Below, one piece after another: positions 17,065 to 25,673 of a DNA stretch of 60,202 nt. Both the position numbers and the translations under genes were made by a program. The stretch is from ZC4RG35 sp040878345 (GTDB lineage: Bacteria; Actinomycetota; Acidimicrobiia; Spongiisociales; ZC4RG35). Every line of letters starts with the position of its first letter. Position 1 is the stretch's first letter. Under the pieces are notes generated by a model. The model was not told the DNA's origin. It saw nothing but the letters and a program-made list of their open reading frames with translations, and made no database searches. Location: the NCBI GenBank assembly GCA_040878345.1, contig JBBDML010000030.1:1-60202 (forward strand), written 5' to 3'.

Positions 17065-17655
17065 ATGTTGAGACGCAGCCAGGAGGGGTGGGTCGAGGTG
17101 ATCTGCGGCCCGATGTTCTCTGGGAAGAGCGAGGAGCTGATCCGGCGGGTCACCCGTTCCAAGATCGCTCGCATCCCGGTTCAGGTCTTCAAGCCGATGC
17201 TCGACGATCGGTATGCAGAGAGCCAGGTCGTGTCCCACTCATCGTTGAAGGTGGAGGCGATGCCGGTGGACGGCTCCACCCAGCTGCTCAGGGCCATCCA
17301 CGATTCCACCAGGGTGATCGGCATCGACGAAGGCCAGTTCTTCGACGATGGGTTGGTGGACATCGTGGACAACCTGGCGGTCACCGGGCTGCAGGTGATC
17401 ATTGCCGGGCTCGACACCGACTACCTGCGTCGCCCCTTCGAGCCGATCCCCATGTTGTGCGACCGTGCCGAGTATGTGACCAAGATGCTGGCGGTCTGTC
17501 ACCGCTGTGGCGGGCCGGCCTTGTACACCCAGAGGATCGTCCAGTCCGATGACCTCGTGGTCCTGGGGGCACTGGATGCTTACGAGGCACGCTGTCGGAT
17601 GTGCTACGACCCCTCAGAGCCCGAGCAGCAGCGACTGGTGCTCGAAGATGAATAG
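17065..17655 (+). CDS. tdk: Thymidine kinase
   Basis: A 196-residue type II thymidine kinase that salvages thymidine to dTMP. It has the P-loop G-P-M-F-S-G-K-S (about residues 15-22), the conserved I-D-E-G-Q-F-F-D with catalytic Glu, and a C-terminal zinc ribbon with C-x2-C (C-H-R-C) and a second C-x2-C (C-R-M-C). The lasso-domain Y-V-T-K is also present. It begins 20 bases after rodA and could share its transcript. Confidence 0.95.
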   Translation: MLRRSQEGWVEVICGPMFSGKSEELIRRVTRSKIARIPVQVFKPMLDDRYAESQVVSHSSLKVEAMPVDGSTQLLRAIHDSTRVIGIDEGQFFDDGLVDIVDNLAVTGLQVIIAGLDTDYLRRPFEPIPMLCDRAEYVTKMLAVCHRCGGPALYTQRIVQSDDLVVLGALDAYEARCRMCYDPSEPEQQRLVLEDE

Positions 17656-17906
17656 GCGGAAGGCGCGCTCTCTGGTAAACTCTGCCGGTCCGGCGGACGC
17701 CGCGCATTCCCATTCTTTGGAGTGACATCGGTGATAACCACCACCCGTTTCCGGTCGCATCATGCGATCGTTTCAAGTTTCGACACGACCCACCTCGACA
17801 GGAGGCGGTCGGTCCGGTGCCCGTCGACCCGCGAGCTCGCCCTTCGATCCTCTGCCAGGAATCGGGCGCTCGCGGCGCACATCAAAATCCAGAGGAGTGA
17901 GATCGA
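17656..17906 (+). promoter_or_regulatory. 251-bp leader of the RNase E/G gene
   Basis: No gene is supported. A TAAACT at about 17686 could be a -10 box, giving a leader of roughly 200 bases before the RNase start. Short inverted repeats occur (for example GCCGGTCCGGC and GCATCATGC). RNase E mRNAs in other bacteria are autoregulated through long 5' leaders; that this one is too is only a guess. A ribosome-binding site GAGGAG precedes the ATG at 17907. Confidence 0.35.
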
Positions 17907-19451
17907 ATGGCTCTGTTTCGAAAGAAGGGCCCCGAAATCGTCCGTATTTCCTCATCGGAGGGAACGGTCGAAGAGCGCAAGACGCTCAATGTAAGAGGAC
18001 AGAGAGTCGAGGTCCGGCGCGTCGAAGACGCCCGGGGGAAGACTCCTAGACAGGACAAGCGACGGCGACAGCCGTCGGGGAACGGCAAGCCCAAGAACGG
18101 GTTGACCACCTCGCGCTCCCATTCTCGCCGCCCGGTGGACGACGAGATAATCGTTCCCATCGAGTCGGCCCGAAAGCAGATGCTGGTCAGTGTCAGCCGG
18201 GCCCAGACCCAGATCGTCATCCTCGAGGGCCCCGTGCTCGTCGAGCACTTCGTTGCTCGTGACGACTCCGGGGCGGTGGCGGGGAACATCTACCTTGCCA
18301 TCACCCGGAATGTGCTTCCCGGTATGGAGGCGGCCTTCCTCGACTTTGGGGCGTCGAAGAACGGTGTTCTCTACGCCTCGGACGTTGCAGCCCAGAGTGG
18401 CAACGGGAGGACCCAGAAGCGGATCGAGCACGTGCTCAAGGAAGGGGATGAGGTCCTGGTCCAGGTGACCAAGGACGCAATGGGGGCAAAGGGCGCTCGT
18501 TTGACGGGCCTGCCGTCACTCCCGGGCAGATATCTGGTCCTGGTGCCCGAGTCGGACAACATCGGGATCAGCCGGCGTCTCCCCGACGATGATCGTGCCC
18601 GTCTTCGAGACGTGATCAATCGGGTCCGGCCGCTCGGCTTTGGCGTCATAGTCCGCACCGCGGCTCAGTTCGCCTCGGCCGAGGAGTTGGCCGCCGACAT
18701 CTCGAGGTTGCTCAAGGGGTGGGATCGGATACAGGAGGAGGCGGGCAACGGCGGCGCTCCCCGGTTGATCCACGAGGAGCCCGAGCTGCTCATAAAGGTG
18801 ATTCGCGAGCACTTCACCGCCGATTTCCGCAAGCTCCTGATCGATGATCGGTCGGCATACGACACGGTGGTTGGCTATCTCCAGTCAACAGCCCCTGACC
18901 TCGTGTCCAAGGTCCAGCTCTATGAGGACCAGATCCCGGTCTTCGACCGTTACCACGTCGATGACCAGCTCAAGAAGGCCCTCGACCGGAAGGTGTTCCT
19001 TCCCTCCGGTGGTCACCTGGTGATCGATCGGACCGAAGCGCTCACTGTGATCGATGTCAACACCGGCAAGTTCGTCGGGTCGAGCACCCTGGAGGACACC
19101 GTCCTGCAGAACAACCTGGAGGCGGCCGAGGAGATCGGGCGCCAGCTCCGGCTTCGCGACATCGGCGGGATCATCGTGATCGATTTCATCGACATGGAGT
19201 CGATCGAGAACCAGCAAATGGTCCTCCGTCGGCTCAAGGAGACCCTCGCCAGGGACAAGACCCGGACCCAGGTGTTCGATGTGTCCCACCTCGGCTTGGT
19301 GGAGATGACCCGGAAGAACGTGTCAGCCGGCCTCCTCGAGCAATTCTCCCACAAATGCGAGCACTGCTCCGGGCGGGGTGTCATCATCGATGAGTCGTTC
19401 CTGCCCCACTCGGCGCCGGTCGACATTGTGGGCGCCGAAGTCGAGGTCTAG
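17907..19451 (+). CDS. Ribonuclease E/G family endoribonuclease
   Basis: A 514-residue endoribonuclease for RNA processing and turnover. After about 85 basic, poorly ordered residues come the S1 RNA-binding domain with G-N-I-Y-L-A...V-L-P-G-M-E-A-A-F-L-D-F-G, then the DNase I-like catalytic domain with magnesium-binding aspartates in V-I-D-V-N-T-G (about 381) and I-D-F-I-D-M (about 428). A zinc-link C-x2-C follows (C-E-H-C, about 484). It is shorter than E. coli RNase E and lacks a long C-terminal scaffold; the basic extension is N-terminal instead. It lies directly upstream of rplU-rpmA, the normal actinobacterial position. Confidence 0.93.
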   Translation: MALFRKKGPEIVRISSSEGTVEERKTLNVRGQRVEVRRVEDARGKTPRQDKRRRQPSGNGKPKNGLTTSRSHSRRPVDDEIIVPIESARKQMLVSVSRAQTQIVILEGPVLVEHFVARDDSGAVAGNIYLAITRNVLPGMEAAFLDFGASKNGVLYASDVAAQSGNGRTQKRIEHVLKEGDEVLVQVTKDAMGAKGARLTGLPSLPGRYLVLVPESDNIGISRRLPDDDRARLRDVINRVRPLGFGVIVRTAAQFASAEELAADISRLLKGWDRIQEEAGNGGAPRLIHEEPELLIKVIREHFTADFRKLLIDDRSAYDTVVGYLQSTAPDLVSKVQLYEDQIPVFDRYHVDDQLKKALDRKVFLPSGGHLVIDRTEALTVIDVNTGKFVGSSTLEDTVLQNNLEAAEEIGRQLRLRDIGGIIVIDFIDMESIENQQMVLRRLKETLARDKTRTQVFDVSHLGLVEMTRKNVSAGLLEQFSHKCEHCSGRGVIIDESFLPHSAPVDIVGAEVEV

Positions 19452-19518
19452 TGGGCTTGGCTCAATGATGGCCAACCGGTAGGATTCGCCCCCGTTCCCC
19501 CTTCACCAGAGGTTTTCC

Positions 19519-19884
19519 ATGTACGCCATAATCCGCGCCGGCGGCAAGCAGGCAAAGGTCCAATCAGGGGATGTCATCGAGATCGAGCGGGTCAAGAGTG
19601 ACTCCGCGGAGATCGAGTTCGCCCCGCTGTTGGTGGTCGACGACAAGGGCAAGGCGGTGTCCGACCGTGCCACCCTCGACAAGGCGAAGGTGACTGCCAA
19701 GATCCTTGGTGAGTCCGCCGGTCCGAAGGTGGACATCTTCAAGTACAAGAACAAGACTGGCTATCGCCGACACCAGGGCCATCGTCAGAAGTACACGAGG
19801 ATCGAGATCACGGGGATAACGCTCCCCGGCACCCGCTCGAGGACCGCCAAGAAGGCAGAGCCGGCAGCGACGGAAGAGGAGTAG
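19519..19884 (+). CDS. rplU: 50S ribosomal protein L21
   Basis: A 121-residue L21 with the canonical start M-Y-A-I-I-R-A-G-G-K-Q and the C-terminal rRNA-binding K-R-R-R-like stretch Y-R-R-H-Q-G-H-R-Q. A short alanine/glutamate tail extends past the usual end. First gene of rplU-rpmA-obgE; a TAGGAT at about 19482 may be its -10 box. Confidence 0.97.
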   Translation: MYAIIRAGGKQAKVQSGDVIEIERVKSDSAEIEFAPLLVVDDKGKAVSDRATLDKAKVTAKILGESAGPKVDIFKYKNKTGYRRHQGHRQKYTRIEITGITLPGTRSRTAKKAEPAATEEE

Positions 19885-19887
19885 GAG

Positions 19888-20139
19888 ATGTCGAAGACAA
19901 AGGCAGGCGGTTCCTCCAAGAACGGCAGGGAGTCACACGCGCAGCGGCTGGGGCCGAAGGTGTTCGACGGCCAGCTCGTCGACGCCGGCGCCATAATCGT
20001 CCGCCAGCGCGGCACTCGGATCCACCCCGGAGAGAACGTGGGGCGCGGCAAGGACGACACGCTGTTCGCCACCGCCTCCGGGACGGTGAAGTACGGCCTT
20101 CGCGCCAATCGCCGGCTGGTCTCCGTCATACCCGAGTAG
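19888..20139 (+). CDS. rpmA: 50S ribosomal protein L27
   Basis: An 83-residue L27 with the conserved S-K-N-G-R-E-S-x-x-Q-R-L-G and I-V-R-Q-R-G-T-x-x-x-P-G. Its N-terminus, which reaches the peptidyl-transferase centre, needs no long propeptide here. Three bases separate it from rplU. Confidence 0.97.
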   Translation: MSKTKAGGSSKNGRESHAQRLGPKVFDGQLVDAGAIIVRQRGTRIHPGENVGRGKDDTLFATASGTVKYGLRANRRLVSVIPE

Positions 20140-20165
20140 CTACCCAGTACCCGGTAGCGGGTACC
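20140..20165. repeat. GTAC-type repeat between rpmA and obgE
   Basis: CTACCCAGTAC-CCGGTAG-CGGGTACC contains inverted CTACC/GGTAG and CCCGGTA/CGGGTACC units, the third member of the GTAC repeat family in this window. It ends nine bases before the obgE ATG and so overlaps its translation start region. Confidence 0.5.
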
Positions 20166-20173
20166 TTCTGGCG

Positions 20174-21412
20174 ATGTTCGTCGACCGGGTCCGGGTCAAT
20201 CTGCGCGCCGGCAATGGTGGTGCCGGTGTCGTCGCCTTCGTCCGCGCCAAGGGCCAGCCGAAGGGCAAGCCCATCGGGGGTAACGGGGGAGCCGGTGGGT
20301 CCGTGATCCTCCGCGCCGACTCCTCGGTGGCAACCCTTCTTCGCTACCAGCGGAGCTCGCATCACCGCGCCGGCGCCGGGACCCACGGGGAGGGTGACCT
20401 GCGCCATGGGCGGAGAGGTGACGACCTCGTGCTCCCTGTGCCACTCGGCACCGTCGTCTTCGACGAAGAGGGGGTGATGATCGCCGACCTGGTGGCCGAG
20501 GGGCAAGAGGTGACGGCGGTCAAGGGCGGTCGTGGCGGTTTGGGCAACGCCGCCTTCGTGACCAGCGCCAACCGGGCCCCAGGGGTTGCCGAGCAAGGTG
20601 AGTACGGAGCGGCCGCCTGGTTCACCCTCGAGCTCAAGCTCCTGGCTGACGCCGCGCTCATCGGATTCCCCAATGCGGGGAAGTCGACTCTGATCTCCAA
20701 GATCTCTGCGGCTCGGCCAAAGATCGCCGACTACCCGTTCACCACCCTCGAGCCCAATCTGGGTGTGGTCAGCATCGGGGGCCGTGAGATGGTGGTGGCC
20801 GACATCCCCGGGCTCATCGAGGGGGCTGCCGAGGGAAAAGGCCTGGGGCATGAGTTCCTCCGCCACACGGAGCGCGCCCGGGTCCTGGTGATGGTCCTCG
20901 ATCCCACCCAAGGGATTACTCCCTCGGATCAGCTCCGGATCCTGGAGGGTGAGATCGAGCGCTACTCCCCGGCCTTGGCTGCCCGTCCTCGGATGATCCT
21001 GGTCAACAAGTGTGATGTGGTCGACGTCACGGAGTCTGGCTCCCCCATCGGAGCTCTGTCGATCTCGGCCGTGACCGGGGAAGGCCTGGACACGGCGCTC
21101 CACGCCATGGCCGACCTGGTCGACCTGGCCAACCGCGAGGCCCCGGAGCGGAAGGGGTTCGTGCTCCACCGCCCGCTGGGTCCCACTTTCGCCATCAAGC
21201 GGGAGGGCCGGGCCTGGCGGATCGAGGGGAGGGCCGCCGAGCGCGCAGTGCGATTCGCCGACCTCACCCTTGCGGAGGCCGCCGACATGGCGGCTCGTCG
21301 TCTCGCCGGGATGGGGGTCGATCAGGCCCTTGCCGCGGCCGGGGCGGTGGAGGGCGACGAGGTCAGGATCGGCGAGCTCACCTTCGAGTACTCCGTGAAG
21401 GAGGAGGAATGA
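20174..21412 (+). CDS. obgE: Obg-family GTPase
   Basis: A 412-residue GTPase linked to 50S assembly and stress responses. The glycine-rich Obg domain fills residues 1-155 (N-G-G-A-G-V-V-A-F onward). The G domain has G1 G-F-P-N-A-G-K-S-T at about 163, G3 D-I-P-G-L-I-E-G-A at about 209 and G4 N-K-C-D at about 277. A C-terminal OCT domain follows (residues about 325-412), as in many Gram-positive Obg proteins. Ribosomal genes precede it. In many actinobacteria proBA follows, but here an ABC exporter does. Confidence 0.96.
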   Translation: MFVDRVRVNLRAGNGGAGVVAFVRAKGQPKGKPIGGNGGAGGSVILRADSSVATLLRYQRSSHHRAGAGTHGEGDLRHGRRGDDLVLPVPLGTVVFDEEGVMIADLVAEGQEVTAVKGGRGGLGNAAFVTSANRAPGVAEQGEYGAAAWFTLELKLLADAALIGFPNAGKSTLISKISAARPKIADYPFTTLEPNLGVVSIGGREMVVADIPGLIEGAAEGKGLGHEFLRHTERARVLVMVLDPTQGITPSDQLRILEGEIERYSPALAARPRMILVNKCDVVDVTESGSPIGALSISAVTGEGLDTALHAMADLVDLANREAPERKGFVLHRPLGPTFAIKREGRAWRIEGRAAERAVRFADLTLAEAADMAARRLAGMGVDQALAAAGAVEGDEVRIGELTFEYSVKEEE

Positions 21413-21413
21413 C

Positions 21414-21464
21414 CATTCTGTGCGGATCTGTGACGGAGGGGTTGGCGCGAATCCGCACAGAATG
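21414..21464. repeat. Palindromic repeat, copy 1
   Basis: A 14-bp perfect inverted repeat CATTCTGTGCGGAT / ATCCGCACAGAATG encloses a 23-base loop. It starts two bases after the obgE stop. A second copy lies 12 bases on. Confidence 0.8.
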
Positions 21465-21476
21465 AAGTAAGCCTCT

Positions 21477-21524
21477 TTCTGTGCGGATCTGTGACGGAGG
21501 GGTTCGCGCGAATCCGCACAGAAT
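21477..21524. repeat. Palindromic repeat, copy 2
   Basis: Near-identical copy of the preceding hairpin element (TTCTGTGCGGAT / ATCCGCACAGAA, loop differing at one base). Together they could act as a bidirectional terminator or be a REP-like dispersed element. The remainder of the 176-bp gap up to the ABC gene shows nothing else. Confidence 0.8.
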
Positions 21525-21588
21525 GGTGGTTGGCATCGGAATCGCTGGTTAGCGCCGACCCCTGCTCCCACCTAGCGTCCTGCCCCTC

Positions 21589-22482
21589 ATGCCGTCTGCC
21601 ATCTCAATATCCGGGTTGACCAAGCGTTTCGGTTCGACGGTGGCACTCGACAGCCTCGATCTCGATGTCGCGTTCGGTCAGATCCACGGCTTCCTCGGGC
21701 CCAATGGCTCGGGCAAGACCACCACCATCCGGGTTCTCCTGGGGTTGTTGCGTCACGACGCAGGGCATGTCTCGCTGTTGGGCGGTGACCCCTGGTCCGA
21801 TGCCGTTGAGCTTCACCGGAGACTCGCATACGTGCCCGGGGACGTCACCTTGTGGCCAAACATCACCGGGGGTGAGGTCATCGACCTGCTCGGTCGGCTC
21901 CGCGGGGGGCTCGATGAAGAGAAGCGGGAGCGGCTCTTGGACCAGTTCGAGCTGGATCCGACCAAGAAAGGCCACACCTACTCCAAGGGCAACCGACAGA
22001 AGGTGGCATTGGTGGCGGCGCTCGCCTCGAGTGTCGAGCTGATGATCTTGGACGAGCCCACCGCGGGGCTCGATCCGCTGATGGAGGCGCAGTTCCGCAA
22101 GGCGATCGAGGAGATCCGCGATCAGGGGCGCACCGTGCTCCTGGCCAGCCACATCCTGGCCGAGGTCGAATCGTTGTGCGATCGGGTGAGCATCGTGCGC
22201 AAGGGCCGAACGGTGGAGAGTGGAAGTCTCGTAGACCTGAGGAGCTTAACCCGGACCACCATCGTCGCCGAGTTGGGGAGTGATCCGGCCGTGATCGCCA
22301 CCCTGCCCTGGGTGCACGACTTGCGTCGCCACGACTCTCGGGTCGAGTTCGAGGTCGACTCCGGCCACCTCAACGCGGTTCTCGAGATGTTGACCCCACT
22401 TGGGGTGCGGAGTCTGATCAGCCACCCACCAACACTGGAGGAGCTGTTCTTGCGTCACTACCAGGACGACTCGAGAGATTGA
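21589..22482 (+). CDS. ABC transporter ATP-binding protein
   Basis: A 297-residue ATPase of the drug/polyketide-exporter type. Walker A G-P-N-G-S-G-K-T-T-T lies near residue 40, the signature is Y-S-K-G-N-R-Q-K (in place of L-S-G-G-Q), and Walker B is L-M-I-L-D-E-P-T-A-G-L-D-P-L. The H-loop is A-S-H-I-L. A C-terminal extension of about 90 residues is typical of exporters. It overlaps the permease gene by one base; the two should form one export system of unknown substrate. Confidence 0.9.
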   Translation: MPSAISISGLTKRFGSTVALDSLDLDVAFGQIHGFLGPNGSGKTTTIRVLLGLLRHDAGHVSLLGGDPWSDAVELHRRLAYVPGDVTLWPNITGGEVIDLLGRLRGGLDEEKRERLLDQFELDPTKKGHTYSKGNRQKVALVAALASSVELMILDEPTAGLDPLMEAQFRKAIEEIRDQGRTVLLASHILAEVESLCDRVSIVRKGRTVESGSLVDLRSLTRTTIVAELGSDPAVIATLPWVHDLRRHDSRVEFEVDSGHLNAVLEMLTPLGVRSLISHPPTLEELFLRHYQDDSRD

Positions 22483-24083
22483 TGAGCAACCTCGCCGGAA
22501 CCGGGCGACTCGTCCGATTCGCACTTCGCCGGGATCGCTTCAGACTGGGCGTGTGGGTCGCGGTGCTGGGTCTGGTCCCGATGATAACGGCCAACGCCCT
22601 GATAGAGCTGTACCCGACCGAGGCGGCACGAGAGCAGCTGGCGGCGACGGTTGCCTCGACCCCGGCCCTGATAGCCATGCTGGGACCTCTTCACGGCTCG
22701 ACTCTGGGTGCCCTCACGGCGTGGCGCATCGGGACGCTGGGATCGGTCCTGATAGGCCTGATGGCGGTCCTCACGATGATCCGGCACACCCGGGACGAGG
22801 AGGAAGCGGGTCGAAGAGAGCTTCTCGGAGCCACTGTCGTGGGGAGGCATGCACCACTGGCGGCTGCGCTCCTGGTGACAGGAGGGGCGGGCTCAATGGT
22901 GGGTCTGATCGTGTTCGGCGGTCTGGCCATGCTGGGGCTGCCAATGGCGGGGTCCTTCTCCTTCGGGCTCGGATTCATCGGGGTCGCCGCCACCTTCGCC
23001 GGGGTCGGGGCTGTCGCCGCCCAGCTGACCGAGACTGCTGCCTCCGCCCGCGGCATAGGCGTGACGCTCATAGGAGTGGCGTTCTTGTCCCGATTGGCGG
23101 GCGACACGTCGGAAGCAAGCCTCGGTTGGATGTCATGGATCTCTCCCGTCGGATGGTTCGGTCGACTGCGACCGTTCGCCGGCGAGCGGTGGTGGGTGCT
23201 CGGTCTGTGGGCCGGATTGACGGTGGCCCTTGTATCGATCGCATCCATGATCTCGGCGAGACGGGATGTGGGCGCCGGAGCGTTGCCGGCGCGACCGGGC
23301 CCGGCACGGGCAGGGCGCTCCCTTCGCTCACCATTCGGTCTGGCTTGGCGCCTGCACAGGGGCGCCTTGGTCGGGTGGACGATGGGACTGGCCACCATCG
23401 GGGTCGTCTACGGCTACGCAGGCGACTCGATCGGGGAGATGCTCAGCGACAATCCCCGACTCGCCGAGATCTTCGAGATGCTGGGAGGAGAAGCGGGGAT
23501 CACCGACGCCTTCTTTGGCGCCGCGGTCGGCATCTTCGGTCTCCTCTCGTCGGCCTTCGGGATCAGATCCGTCCTGCGTCTTCGAGTCGAGGAGGAGGGC
23601 CGCCGTGCCGAGCCGATACTCGCCACCGCCACCCCCCGCGAGCGTTGGGTAGGCAGCCATCTCGCCTTCGGGGTGTTGGGCCCAGGCTTGTTGCTCCTAG
23701 TGGCCGGCCTCACCATGGGTCTCAGCTACGGTGCGGTCAGCGGCGACACGACTGGTCAAGCGTTTCGTGTTCTGGGTGTCGCCCTGGCGCAACTGCCGGC
23801 GGTATGGGTGCTGACCGGGGTGGCAGTCGCCTTGTTCGGGTTGGCGCCGCGCCTGACCGGCCTGAGCTGGGGTGTGCTCGTGACCTGCCTCCTCCTGGGC
23901 CAGCTGGGTCAGATCCTCCAATTCCCGCAATGGGCATTGAATCTGTCCCCCTTCACCCACGTCTCGCGAATTCCTGCCCAATCTCTGGCCATTCTCCCCC
24001 TGGGTGTCTTGGCCGCGCTGGCGTCACTCTTGACACTGGCTGGGCTGATCGGGTTCCGGTCACGGGACCTCGAGCCTGGCTGA
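22482..24083 (+). CDS. ABC exporter permease (polyketide/antibiotic exporter type)
   Basis: A 533-residue membrane protein with two halves of about six spans each, resembling ABC-2 type permeases annotated as exporters of polyketide antibiotics. The N-terminal F-A-L-R-R-D-R-F-R segment before the first span is characteristic. It partners the ATPase immediately upstream. Substrate and regulation cannot be told from sequence; no biosynthetic gene is near. Confidence 0.85.
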   Translation: MSNLAGTGRLVRFALRRDRFRLGVWVAVLGLVPMITANALIELYPTEAAREQLAATVASTPALIAMLGPLHGSTLGALTAWRIGTLGSVLIGLMAVLTMIRHTRDEEEAGRRELLGATVVGRHAPLAAALLVTGGAGSMVGLIVFGGLAMLGLPMAGSFSFGLGFIGVAATFAGVGAVAAQLTETAASARGIGVTLIGVAFLSRLAGDTSEASLGWMSWISPVGWFGRLRPFAGERWWVLGLWAGLTVALVSIASMISARRDVGAGALPARPGPARAGRSLRSPFGLAWRLHRGALVGWTMGLATIGVVYGYAGDSIGEMLSDNPRLAEIFEMLGGEAGITDAFFGAAVGIFGLLSSAFGIRSVLRLRVEEEGRRAEPILATATPRERWVGSHLAFGVLGPGLLLLVAGLTMGLSYGAVSGDTTGQAFRVLGVALAQLPAVWVLTGVAVALFGLAPRLTGLSWGVLVTCLLLGQLGQILQFPQWALNLSPFTHVSRIPAQSLAILPLGVLAALASLLTLAGLIGFRSRDLEPG

Positions 24084-24128
24084 CCAAGTCGGCGCGTCTC
24101 GAATCTGCTCCCGGGGAGCGAGCCGGTG

Positions 24129-25511
24129 TCAGGGGTCGGCAGGAGCCTCATCGAGGAGGGCTTCGCCTGACACCTTGGCTCTCAGCAGGAGCAGCGAGCC
24201 GACGATCCCTGAGAGAAGGGATCCGGCGAAGATGCCGATCCTTGCCACATCGGCAAGTTCCCGATCCACGAGTGCCAGGTTGGTGATGAACAAGGACACC
24301 GTGAATCCGATACCGGCCAATGCCGCCAGGCCGACCACATGGCTCCAACCAGCACCTCGAGGGAGTTGGGCGCCACCGAACCTGACGGCAATCCAGGCGA
24401 AGGCGGTGATGCCGAGGGTCTTGCCCACCAGCAGGCCGAATATCACGCCCAGGGCCAGGGGATTGAGCAGAACCTCTGAGAGATCGGACTGACGAAAGTC
24501 GACTCCGGCGTTGGCCAAGGCGAAGAGCGGAACGATCAGGTAAGACGACCAGGGCAGCAGCTTGTGCTCAAGGCGGGTCAACGGTGCGATGGATTCGGTG
24601 GCGATCTCAGCTAGCAACTCCGCCTCATAGTCCGATTTCTCCTGGTCCTCAGGACGCTCGCCGAGTGGGTAAGTTTCGAGGACCGTTTTTGCCTTGGCCT
24701 CGAACTCCCGCGCGCCGTAGAGCGGACGGGCCGGAGTCAAGAACCCGAGCGCCACCCCGGCGAGGGTGGCATGGACCCCGGACTCCAGTGTGGCGAACCA
24801 AATCGCAAGCGCTGCCGGCACATAGAAGGCCATCGACCGAACACCGACTCTTTGGCTCAGCCAGATGATGGCCAAACCCGAGACAGCGACGGCCAGCCAT
24901 CCGAGATCCAGGTCCGTGGTGAAGAAGAGGGCGATCACGCCAATCGCGCCCAGGTCGTCTGCTATCGCCAGGGCGAGGAGGAACAGCTTGGCGGCAGGTG
25001 GGACCCGGCTCCCCAGAAGGGCGACCACGCCAACCGCAAATGCAATGTCGGTGGCCATGGGAATCGCCCAACCGCTGGTCACCTCCGGTCCCAGGCCGGC
25101 CGTGATCGTGAGAAAGATGAGAGCAGGAAGGGCCATGCCGCCAACGGCGGCGACCACTGGGAGTGCGGCAGCCTTGGGGTCGCTCAGCTCGCCGACCACG
25201 AGCTCTCGCTTGATCTCCAGGCCGACCACGAAGAAGAACACGGCCATCAAACCCTCGTTGATGAGATGGCCCAGGGTCTCGTCGAGATTGACGGGCCCGA
25301 GGTCGAGCACCAGGCGCGTCTCCTCGAAGAGTTGAGAGTATGAGTCGGACCAAGGGGAGTTGGCCCAGATCAGGGCCAAGGCCGTAGCTGCCAAGAGCAC
25401 CAACCCCGACGAGGCCTCGACTTGGGTGAAACGCACGAAGGACCTGATGAAGATCCGGGGGACGAAGCGATTGGAGCTTGCCCAGGTCGGATGCCGGGAA
25501 TCGGGTCTCAT
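24129..25511 (-). CDS. nhaA: Na+/H+ antiporter NhaA
   Basis: A 460-residue inner-membrane antiporter exchanging sodium for protons. The key aspartates are present: Asp155 in M-A-T-D-I-A-F and the paired Asp185-Asp186 in A-I-A-D-D-L-G-A-I. The N-terminal N-S-P-W and F-F-F-V-V-G-L-E-I-K-R-E motifs are canonical. The frame is open for another 320 residues upstream, but the ATG at 25511 fits the family and the extension is antisense to the MoxR-like gene. A loop of about 40 mostly charged residues sits in the middle, as in several actinobacterial NhaA proteins. Confidence 0.93.
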   Translation of the reverse strand: MRPDSRHPTWASSNRFVPRIFIRSFVRFTQVEASSGLVLLAATALALIWANSPWSDSYSQLFEETRLVLDLGPVNLDETLGHLINEGLMAVFFFVVGLEIKRELVVGELSDPKAAALPVVAAVGGMALPALIFLTITAGLGPEVTSGWAIPMATDIAFAVGVVALLGSRVPPAAKLFLLALAIADDLGAIGVIALFFTTDLDLGWLAVAVSGLAIIWLSQRVGVRSMAFYVPAALAIWFATLESGVHATLAGVALGFLTPARPLYGAREFEAKAKTVLETYPLGERPEDQEKSDYEAELLAEIATESIAPLTRLEHKLLPWSSYLIVPLFALANAGVDFRQSDLSEVLLNPLALGVIFGLLVGKTLGITAFAWIAVRFGGAQLPRGAGWSHVVGLAALAGIGFTVSLFITNLALVDRELADVARIGIFAGSLLSGIVGSLLLLRAKVSGEALLDEAPADP

Positions 25512-25673
25512 CGGAGGGCTCTCAACATGAGCCCGACTGGGATGTGATCTGAAGTCATCGGCATTGATCCATGTCTTGCCGACCAGACTTCCCGGCACAC
25601 CGCGTTGAGGGCACCATACCAACCATCCCTCAGGGATGGGGGACAGGGCGGCCCGGCCGTAGAATGCGTATAT

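Noticed and set aside
20126..21571. 481-residue open frame on the minus strand
   Set aside because: Antisense to obgE; no family features, shadow of high-GC codon usage.
22553..24286. 577-residue open frame overlapping the ABC permease
   Set aside because: Arginine/glycine-rich out-of-frame shadow; the permease frame has clear membrane spans.
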